Below, piece after piece: positions 6,648 to 12,631 of a stretch of DNA of 12,631 bases. The notes below the pieces were generated by a model, which was given only the letters and a program-made list of their open reading frames with translations, was not told the origin of the DNA and ran no database searches. This DNA is from CAMEON01 sp045577755 (lineage in GTDB: Bacteria; Bacillota; Clostridia; Oscillospirales; CAG-272). Each line of letters begins with the position of its first letter. The first letter of the stretch is position 1. The position numbers and the translations under genes are program-made. The stretch is taken from assembly GCA_045577755.1 (NCBI GenBank), contig JAZNJA010000099.1, positions 1-12,631 on the forward strand. The letters run 5' to 3'.

Positions 6648-7214
6648 ATGAACCCTTATGATAAGTACACCTCGGACAACGAGATCCCAAGGTTGACGGA
6701 TGAAGTCATCCGAAAAAAGGTCAACGAAAGCCTTCGTTTAGGCTTGACTACGATGATCATGATGCTGGTTTGTTCACTGCTTGCCGTGTGGGTTCTGACG
6801 GGTCTGGGCTTCTATTTGAAGAACCATACGCTGGCCGGGAATTACCCTGTGATCGCTTGGCTGGCCCTCGTTATGATCTGGCTTGTTGCGGCCGGTTTCA
6901 TCGCCTACCACGTATGGGACTACTTGAAGTATCGCGCCGCATACAGTGGAAAATACCACATTGTGAAGAGGGAGCTGCATACCATCTCCCGCGACGAGTA
7001 CCAAGGTATGCGGTGGCATTACAGAAATGGCCGTTTGTACCGCCGCCCTGAATTCCGCGACGTGCTTTACTTTGACGGTATGGAAAAATTCATTGTGGGC
7101 CGGAAGATTACGGAGCGCGCCACAGAGGGGGATGAATACCTCATCGTGGTCTTCGATCGGCAACCCACCATCCCGAAATTCATCTTCCGCATCGATGCCT
7201 ATCGGTGGCCTTAA
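6648..7214 (+). CDS. Two-helix membrane protein of unknown function, 188 aa
   Basis: No family is recognised with confidence. A charged N terminus (1-30) is followed by two transmembrane helices (about 31-57 and 67-91) joined by a short loop (KNHTLAGNY). A cytoplasmic C-terminal domain (about 92-188) is rich in aromatic and basic residues and in predicted strands (WHYRNGRLYRR, EYLIVVFDRQ, KFIFRID). This layout resembles small membrane proteins with a C-terminal PH-like domain, but that is only a topology likeness. AAGGAG (6635-6640) precedes ATG 6648. The gene lies 31 bases after the 356-aa gene and is probably co-transcribed with it. G+C is lower than around it (28/60 at 6661-6720, 27/60 at 6721-6780, against about 58-68% in sampled flanking gene stretches), which suggests later acquisition or relaxed codon choice. 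Confidence 0.8.
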   Translation: MNPYDKYTSDNEIPRLTDEVIRKKVNESLRLGLTTMIMMLVCSLLAVWVLTGLGFYLKNHTLAGNYPVIAWLALVMIWLVAAGFIAYHVWDYLKYRAAYSGKYHIVKRELHTISRDEYQGMRWHYRNGRLYRRPEFRDVLYFDGMEKFIVGRKITERATEGDEYLIVVFDRQPTIPKFIFRIDAYRWP

Positions 7215-7223
7215 CCTATAAAT

Positions 7224-7253
7224 TTGATAATAGCGGCGTACCCCGCCGATATT
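7224..7253 (+). promoter_or_regulatory. Candidate ileS promoter with an internal inverted repeat
   Basis: TTGATA (7224-7229) and GATATT (7248-7253) match -35 and -10 consensus in five and four of six positions, 18 bases apart. An inverted repeat (CGGCG 7234-7238 / CGCCG 7244-7248, extendable through one G-A mismatch to AATA / TATT) fills the spacer and touches the -10. It lacks a following T-run, so it is not an obvious terminator. The leader is too short for a T-box riboswitch. Confidence 0.35.
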
Positions 7254-7296
7254 CATAAAGTAACCATTAACATAACATAAGGAGCTTTGAAAACCA

Positions 7297-10101
7297 ATGT
7301 CCAAGGATTACAACAGCACTTTGAATCTGCCTCAGACCTCCTTCCCCATGAAGGCCGGTCTGCCTCAGCGTGAGCCCGATACCCTGAAGTATTGGGAAAG
7401 CATCGACCTCTACAATGCCATGCTGGAGAAGAACAAGGATAAGACCCCCTTCATCCTCCACGACGGCCCTCCCTTCTCCAACGGCTTCATCCACATGGGT
7501 CACGCCCTGAACAAGACCCTGAAGGATTTCATCGTCCGTTCTCAGGCCATGATGGGTCACTACACCCCCTACGTCCCCGGCTGGGACAACCACGGTCTGC
7601 CCATTGAGCGCGCCATCGAGAACTCCAAGAAGAAGCTGAACAAGGAGATGACCGTCCCCGAGTTCCGCAAGGCCTGCGAGGACTTCGCCGAGGACTTCAT
7701 CCAGAAGCAGATGACGGGCTTCAAGCGCCTGGGCGTCGTGGGCGATTGGGAGCATCCTTATCGCACCATGGACCGCCATTTCGAGGGCCAGGAGGTCAAG
7801 ATCTTCGGCGCCATGTTCGACAAGGGCTACATCTACAAGGGTCTGAAGCCCGTGACCTGGTGTCCCTTCTGTGCCACCGCCGTGGCCGAGGCTGATATCG
7901 AGTACAAGGACGATCCCTGTACCTCTGTCTACGTCAAGTTCCCCATGCACGACGATCTGGGCAAGCTTTCCGAGTTCGATCTCTCCAAGACCTTCTTCGT
8001 CATCTGGACCACCACCATCTGGACTCTGCCCGGCAACATGGCCATCTGCCTGCACCCCAGAGACAGCTACGTTCTGGTCAAGGCCGAGAACGGCGAGACC
8101 TACATCATGGCCGAGGCCCTCATGGAGAAGACCATGAAGATGGGCGGCTTTGAGAGCTACGAGGTCCTGGCTACCTATCCCGGACAGTTCTTTGAGGATA
8201 TGCTGGCCAAGCACCCCTTCCTGGACAAGACCTCCCGCCTGGCCAACGCCGAGTACGTTACCATGGATTCGGGTACGGGCTGTGTCCACACCGCCCCCGG
8301 CTTCGGCGCCGACGACTACCAGACCTGTATGCGCTACGGCATGGAGCTGGTGGTGCCCGTGGACGACTACGGCCGCCACACCGACTACGCGGGCAAGTAC
8401 GCCGGCATGAAGACCGAGGAGTCCAACCCCGTCATCAAGGCCGACATGATGGAGAGCGGTATGCTCTTCGCCTCCGAGGAGATCGTCCACTCCTATCCTC
8501 ACCACGACCGCTGCAAGAAGCCCGTCATCTTCCGCGCCACCCCCCAGTGGTTCTGCTCGGTGGAGTCCTTCAAGGATCAGGCTGTCAAGGCCATCGAGAA
8601 CGTGGAATGGTTCCCCGCATGGGGCGGCGACCGCATGGAGTCCATGATCCGCGAGCGTTCTGATTGGTGTATCTCCCGTCAGCGCCGTTGGGGTCTGCCC
8701 ATTCCCGTGTTCTACTGCACTGAGTGCGAGAAGCCCGTCTCCACCCCCGCCTCCATCGACAAGATCTCGAAGCTGTTCGACGAGTTCGGCTCCAACGTCT
8801 GGTTCGAGAAGGAGGCCATGGAGCTGATCCCCGAGGGTCTGACCTGTCCTCATTGCGGTGGCAAGACCTTCACCAAGGAGAAGGACACCCTGGACTGCTG
8901 GTTCGACTCCGGCTCCACTCACTACGCCTGCCTCATGTACCGCACCCCCGATCTCTGGCCTGCTGACGTGTATCTGGAGGGCGCGGATCAGTACCGCGGT
9001 TGGTTCCAGTCCTCTCTGCTTACCTCCGTGGGCGCGCTGGATCGCGGCGCACCCTTCAAGCAGGTGCTGACCCACGGCTGGGTGGTGGACGGCGAGGGCC
9101 GCGCCATGCACAAGTCCCTGGGCAACGGCGTGGATCCCGACGAGATCGTGAAGAAGTACGGATCCGATATCCTCCGCCTGTGGGCCGCCTCCTGCGACTA
9201 CCACGTGGACGTGCGCTGCTCGGATGCCATCTTCCGTCAGCTCTCCGAGGTCTACCGCAAGATCCGTAACACCGCTCGTATCCTGCTGGCCAACATCGGT
9301 GACTTCAACCCCGATACCGATATGGTCGCCGCCGCCGAGCTTCACGAGATCGACAAGTGGGTCATCGCAAGAGCCAACGAGCTGGTGAGGACCTGCCGCG
9401 ACGCTTACAACGGCTACGAGTTCCACATGGCCTACAACGCCATCAATACCTTCTGTACCAATGATCTGTCCAAGCTCTACGTGGACATCACCAAGGACCG
9501 CCTGTACACCGACGGCAAGACCTCGGCCTCCCGCCGCGCCGGTCAGACCGCCATGTACACCGTCCTGTCGGCTCTGACCCGCCTGGTGGCTCCCATCCTC
9601 TGCTTCACCGCCGAGGAGATCTGGAAGGCTATGCCCCACGCCGCCGCCGAGGATAGCCGCAGCGTGTTCCTGAACGCCATGCCCGAGTACGACGAGGCCC
9701 TGGTATTCCCCGAGGCAGACCAGCTGGACGAGCTGTTCGTCCTCCGCGACGACGTCATGAAGGCTCTGGAGCTGGCCCGCGCCGCCAAGATGATCGGTAA
9801 GTCTCTGGACGCCAAGGTCACGGTCTACACCAACGACGAGGCTCAGTACGCCGTGCTGAACAGCTTTGCCGACAAGCTGGCTCTGGTGTTCATCACCTCC
9901 CAGGCCACCGTGGTCAAGGGTGAGGCTCCCGAGGGCGCTTTCGCCGAGACCGTGTCGGGTATCGCCGTGCTGGTGGAGAACGCCGACGGCGAGAAGTGCG
10001 ACCGTTGCTGGATGTACACCACCGCTCCCATCTATGACGGAGAAGGCGAGGAGCGCGGCTGTCTGTGCGGCCGTTGCCACAAGGTGGTCTTCGGCGCGTA
10101 A
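7297..10101 (+). CDS. ileS: Isoleucyl-tRNA synthetase (bacterial IleS1 type)
   Basis: This class I synthetase charges tRNA-Ile and edits valine. At 934 aa it has the length of E. coli and Bacillus enzymes. The catalytic HxGH motif is HMGH (66-69). The editing (CP1) domain spans about 200-400, with the threonine-rich WTTTIWTLPGN (237-247) and HTAPGFGADDY (331-341), whose aspartates guard against misacylation. Two CxxC pairs (474/477 and 517/520) suggest a zinc site in the catalytic insert. The KMSKS loop reads AMHKS in GRAMHKSLGN (601-610), keeping the second lysine. The C-terminal zinc finger, CDRCW (C901, C904) and CGRC (C924, C927), is the mark of the bacterial IleS1 form, which is usually mupirocin-sensitive. 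AAGGAG (7279-7284) precedes ATG 7297. Codon use is strongly biased to G/C-ending codons, as in highly expressed genes. Confidence 0.98.
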   Translation: MSKDYNSTLNLPQTSFPMKAGLPQREPDTLKYWESIDLYNAMLEKNKDKTPFILHDGPPFSNGFIHMGHALNKTLKDFIVRSQAMMGHYTPYVPGWDNHGLPIERAIENSKKKLNKEMTVPEFRKACEDFAEDFIQKQMTGFKRLGVVGDWEHPYRTMDRHFEGQEVKIFGAMFDKGYIYKGLKPVTWCPFCATAVAEADIEYKDDPCTSVYVKFPMHDDLGKLSEFDLSKTFFVIWTTTIWTLPGNMAICLHPRDSYVLVKAENGETYIMAEALMEKTMKMGGFESYEVLATYPGQFFEDMLAKHPFLDKTSRLANAEYVTMDSGTGCVHTAPGFGADDYQTCMRYGMELVVPVDDYGRHTDYAGKYAGMKTEESNPVIKADMMESGMLFASEEIVHSYPHHDRCKKPVIFRATPQWFCSVESFKDQAVKAIENVEWFPAWGGDRMESMIRERSDWCISRQRRWGLPIPVFYCTECEKPVSTPASIDKISKLFDEFGSNVWFEKEAMELIPEGLTCPHCGGKTFTKEKDTLDCWFDSGSTHYACLMYRTPDLWPADVYLEGADQYRGWFQSSLLTSVGALDRGAPFKQVLTHGWVVDGEGRAMHKSLGNGVDPDEIVKKYGSDILRLWAASCDYHVDVRCSDAIFRQLSEVYRKIRNTARILLANIGDFNPDTDMVAAAELHEIDKWVIARANELVRTCRDAYNGYEFHMAYNAINTFCTNDLSKLYVDITKDRLYTDGKTSASRRAGQTAMYTVLSALTRLVAPILCFTAEEIWKAMPHAAAEDSRSVFLNAMPEYDEALVFPEADQLDELFVLRDDVMKALELARAAKMIGKSLDAKVTVYTNDEAQYAVLNSFADKLALVFITSQATVVKGEAPEGAFAETVSGIAVLVENADGEKCDRCWMYTTAPIYDGEGEERGCLCGRCHKVVFGA

Positions 10102-10116
10102 TTCCCGAAACCTATG

Positions 10117-10164
10117 AAACAAGGGGGCATCTTCCCGTGAGATGTCCCCTGTTTAGGCTTTTTT
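10117..10164 (+). terminator. Intrinsic terminator of ileS
   Basis: A long stem is formed by AAAC-a-AGGGGGCATCT (10117-10132) and AGATGTCCCCTGTTT (10140-10154), with one G-U pair and one bulged A. The loop is 7 nt, and a run of six T follows at 10159-10164. It starts 15 bases after the ileS stop codon and ends 36 bases before the next gene, separating ileS from the rhamnosidase. Confidence 0.85.
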
Positions 10165-10200
10165 CGGTCCTTTTCCATCTTCCCACAGGAGGTCACGATC

Positions 10201-12453
10201 ATGTCTTTCGGACAAACCTACATCCGCGCGACGACCGCGTACAATACCTTTGAAAACCACGTTCCCGCCTACTGCTTCCGCCGCGAGGTGACCGTTCCCG
10301 CCGAGACGGTCGCGACTCTGAAGGTGGCGGTCTGCGGCATCTACGAGCTGTACCTCAACGGCCGTCGGCTGACCAGGGGGCTTCTGTCCCCCTACCTCTC
10401 CAACCCCGAGGATCTGGTGTACTATGACGAGTATCAGATCACTCTGCAAAAGGGTGCCAACGCCGTAGGCCTGATCCTGGGCAACGGCTTTGTGAACAAC
10501 CCCGGCGGGCATATCTGGGATTTTGACAAGGCTTCCTTCCGCTCCTCTCCCAAGATGGCCTTGGAGGTGGTCGGTGCGGACGGCGCCGTGCTTATGGAAG
10601 GGGACACCTCCTTCAAGGTGGCACCCTCGCCCTTTTTGTGGGACGATTACCGCTTCGGCGAGTGCTACGACGGTCGCCGCGAGGCCGAGCTGGCGGGGTG
10701 GACGCTCCCCGGCTTTGATGATAAAGAGTGGGCGTTTGCGCTCCCCGCCGAGACTCCCGGGGGAGAACTGCGGGTGACGGACGTGGCCCCCATCACGGTG
10801 GAGCGGGAGATTTCGCCCGTGGCTGTTTTCCCTTGCGGGGACGGCTTTGTTTACGATTTCGGCGAGAACAACGCGGGCGTTTGCCGCTTGACGGTCAAGG
10901 GTCAGGCGGGGCAGAGGATCGAGATGCGCTTCGCTGAGGCTCTGAAGGATGGTGACATCCGTCTGGACAACGTCTGGTTCGTCCGCGAGTTCTGGGAGCG
11001 GGACAAGGAGATCGTCCATCTGGACACCTACATCTGTAGTGGTGAGGGCGTGGAGACCTATACCCCCGCTTTCGTTTACCACGGCTTCCGCTATATCCGC
11101 GTGGACGGTATCACGGCCGAGCAGGCCACGCCCGAGCTGTTGACTTATCTGGTCATGCACACCGAGATGCTGGACCTCGGCGGCTTTACCTGCTCGGATC
11201 CCGTGGCCAACAGGATCCAGGAGATCACCAGACGGAGCATTCTGTCCAACTTCCACCATTTCCCCACCGACTGCCCCCACCGTGAGAAGAACGGCTGGAC
11301 GGCGGACGCGGCGCTGTCCAGCGAGGCCGCGCTGATCAATTTCAATCCCGAGCGCAACTACCGCGAGTGGATGCGCAACATCCGCAAGGCCCAGAGCGAC
11401 GTGGGCAGCCTGCCCGGCATCGTGCCGACGGGTGGCTGGGGCTTTGCCTGGGGTAACGGTCCCGCCTGGGACAGCGTGCTGGTGTATCTGCCCTACTTCA
11501 CCTACCTATGGCGGGGGGATGCCACCATGGCCGCCGAGTCCGTCGAGGCCTTCATGGCGTACCTCAAGTATCTCCGCACCCGCGTGGATGAAAAGGGGTT
11601 GCTCCACATCGGTCTGGGTGACTGGTGCCACACCGAGGTCAAGAAGCCTCAGGCTCCTCTCGCGGTGACGGATACCATCGTATCCATGGATATCGCCAAT
11701 AAGATGGCGGTCCTGCTGGACGCCGTGGGCAAGAATGCCGAGGCGGAGTACGCCCGCAGTCAGTCGGCTCTCTACCGCGAGGCCATCCGCGTCCATCTGG
11801 TGAACTTCGACACCATGCTGGTGGCTGGTGAGTGCCAGACCTCCCAGGCCATGGCTCTCTACTACGGCGTTTTCAACGAGGATGAGAAGCAGGCCGCTTT
11901 TGAGCAGTTGCTTGCTCTGATCGCCGAGTGCGACGACCGCATGGATCTGGGCGTTCTGGGCGGTCGGGTGTTGCTTCACCTGCTGGCGGAGCATGGCTAC
12001 GCCGACCTGGCCTGGAAGATGGCCGTGGAGCAGGGGCATCCCTCCTACGGCGATCTGGCCCGCCGCGGCGCGACCACTCTGTGGGAGAGCTTCTACCCCG
12101 CGGGGGCCCATTGGGGCCCTCCCTCCCTCAATCACCATTTCTGGGGAGACGTCAGCGCTTGGTTCATCAAGGCCGTGGCGGGTATCTCGGTGGCTCCCGC
12201 GGGCGGGGAGTTGGTCTGCGAGATCAAGCCTGCCTTCGTGACCGCTCTGGAGGACGCCTCGGCGTACCATATGTCTCCTGTGGGTAAGATCACCTCCGCC
12301 TGGAAGCGGGAGGGGGACGGGATCGTTCTGACCGTGGAGATCCCCGCGGGGATGAGTGGGCGTATGACTCTGCGGAAGGGGTATGCCTTCGCCGACGGTG
12401 AGGTCACAAAGCCCGCCGTGAGCGGTTCTTACCGCGTGATCCGCAAAAAGTAA
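10201..12453 (+). CDS. Alpha-L-rhamnosidase, GH78-type
   Basis: This inverting glycosidase would release terminal alpha-L-rhamnose from glycosides or oligosaccharides. The 750-aa product lacks a signal peptide, so it should act in the cytoplasm on imported substrates. The order fits GH78: N-terminal beta-sandwich domains (about 25-200, with YELYLNGRRL), another beta domain (about 210-325, with VYDFGENNAG and YHGFRYIRV), the (alpha/alpha)6 barrel (about 330-660), and a small C-terminal beta domain (665-745). The catalytic block DCPHREKNGWTADA (357-370) gives D357, E362 (likely general acid) and D369; their +5 and +12 spacing equals that I recall for Bacillus RhaB. E629 in TTLWESF is the likely general base, and NHHFWGDVSAWF (644-655) follows as in the family. 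AGGAGGT (10187-10193) sits before ATG 10201. No transporter, regulator or rhamnose-catabolic gene is beside it, so the natural substrate is not indicated. Related unsaturated-glycan hydrolases are a less likely reading. Confidence 0.9.
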   Translation: MSFGQTYIRATTAYNTFENHVPAYCFRREVTVPAETVATLKVAVCGIYELYLNGRRLTRGLLSPYLSNPEDLVYYDEYQITLQKGANAVGLILGNGFVNNPGGHIWDFDKASFRSSPKMALEVVGADGAVLMEGDTSFKVAPSPFLWDDYRFGECYDGRREAELAGWTLPGFDDKEWAFALPAETPGGELRVTDVAPITVEREISPVAVFPCGDGFVYDFGENNAGVCRLTVKGQAGQRIEMRFAEALKDGDIRLDNVWFVREFWERDKEIVHLDTYICSGEGVETYTPAFVYHGFRYIRVDGITAEQATPELLTYLVMHTEMLDLGGFTCSDPVANRIQEITRRSILSNFHHFPTDCPHREKNGWTADAALSSEAALINFNPERNYREWMRNIRKAQSDVGSLPGIVPTGGWGFAWGNGPAWDSVLVYLPYFTYLWRGDATMAAESVEAFMAYLKYLRTRVDEKGLLHIGLGDWCHTEVKKPQAPLAVTDTIVSMDIANKMAVLLDAVGKNAEAEYARSQSALYREAIRVHLVNFDTMLVAGECQTSQAMALYYGVFNEDEKQAAFEQLLALIAECDDRMDLGVLGGRVLLHLLAEHGYADLAWKMAVEQGHPSYGDLARRGATTLWESFYPAGAHWGPPSLNHHFWGDVSAWFIKAVAGISVAPAGGELVCEIKPAFVTALEDASAYHMSPVGKITSAWKREGDGIVLTVEIPAGMSGRMTLRKGYAFADGEVTKPAVSGSYRVIRKK

Positions 12454-12473
12454 AAGTAATTATTCAGCCGGTA

Positions 12474-12503
12474 TTTCAAATTTGGGTTTATCGAACTGTT
12501 TGA
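12474..12503. repeat. Right arm of a 30-bp perfect inverted repeat
   Basis: This is the exact reverse complement of 112-141, 20 bases after the rhamnosidase stop codon. Sequence outside the arm differs from that at the left end apart from a short imperfect extension, so the two flanks are not one long duplicated segment. Confidence 0.9.
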
Positions 12504-12531
12504 CGGAGCAAAAAGGCTATTTGTGGGTGGC

Positions 12532-12558
12532 GGGCGGCCACATAGGGCCGCCCCTACA
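12532..12558. repeat. GC-rich hairpin repeat (GGGCGGCC ... GGCCGCCC)
   Basis: GGGCGGCC (12532-12539) and GGCCGCCC (12546-12553) form a perfect 8-bp stem with a 6-nt loop, followed by CTACA. The pattern is that of dispersed 'GTAGGGGCGGCC' palindromes seen between genes in gut Clostridia (recollection, not searched). It could weakly terminate transcription from the rhamnosidase but has no T-run. Confidence 0.75.
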
Positions 12559-12615
12559 GGTCACCTGTTAGTAAGCCGAAGCCTTCAAAGGTCTTGTCAA
12601 ACAAAGAAATATGTT

Positions 12616-12631
12616 TGTAGGGGCGACGGCC
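12616..12631. repeat. Start of a second, inverted copy of the GC-rich repeat, cut by the window end
   Basis: TGTAGGGGCG (12616-12625) is the exact reverse complement of CGCCCCTACA (12549-12558). It is followed by ACGGCC at the window edge. The two copies therefore face each other across 57 bases, suggesting one compound repeat that continues beyond the window. Confidence 0.65.

Noticed and set aside
7267..10122. 951-codon open frame on the minus strand opposite ileS
   Set aside because: It is a mirror of the codon bias of ileS: few codons there produce minus-strand stops. The predicted peptide is rich in Gly, Val, His and Leu with no recognisable family. IleRS on the + strand is certain.
112..12503. 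A composite transposon or integrated element bounded by the 30-bp inverted repeats
   Set aside because: There is no transposase, integrase or recombinase between the arms, and the genes inside are core housekeeping genes in their normal order.

Overview
The window is about 12.6 kb of G+C-rich DNA that reads as a Gram-positive (Firmicutes, class Clostridia) chromosome. The strongest support is the gene order hlyD-like, yggS (ylmE), sepF (ylmF), yggT (ylmG), ylmH, two unknown genes, ileS. This follows the ylm/divIVA/ileS block found downstream of ftsZ in Bacillus and many Clostridia. Intergenic palindromic repeats of the type common in gut Clostridia (Oscillospiraceae-like) fit the same picture. 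I cannot name a genus. All real genes lie on the + strand, and the long minus-strand frames are codon-bias shadows.

Layout. Positions 1-151 hold a two-hairpin repeat and one arm of a long inverted repeat, followed by miaA (tRNA dimethylallyltransferase, 152-1126), which ends inside a hairpin that looks like a terminator. A candidate promoter at 1135-1165 precedes a compact run: a HlyD-like membrane-anchored protein (1264-2637), YggS PLP-homeostasis protein (2678-3400), SepF (3447-4304), YggT (4356-4640) and YlmH (4637-5482). Next come a heptanucleotide tandem repeat with a hairpin (5483-5529), a 356-aa protein of unknown function (5546-6616), a 188-aa two-helix membrane protein (6648-7214) and ileS (7297-10101) with a clear intrinsic terminator. 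A cytoplasmic GH78-type alpha-L-rhamnosidase (10201-12453) follows. The last 178 bases are non-coding and rich in repeats. No stretch over 300 bases lacks a gene.

How the genes fit together. SepF tethers FtsZ to the membrane. YggT and YlmH are its usual partners, linked to septum placement and to ribosome quality control or RNA binding. YggS buffers pyridoxal phosphate. MiaA and IleRS both serve tRNA function. The rhamnosidase is an accessory catabolic gene that appears to be a separate unit.

Most notable points: (1) SepF carries a roughly 90-residue, almost purely acidic Glu/Asp/Tyr tail built from degenerate 15-bp DNA repeats. (2) divIVA is absent from its usual place between ylmH and ileS; a repeat and two unrecognised genes occupy that slot. 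(3) A perfect 30-bp inverted repeat, with arms about 12.3 kb apart, encloses every gene in the window. I do not see a defence system, a transposon, a CRISPR array, an rRNA or a tRNA. The nearest thing to an undescribed system is the modified division cluster.
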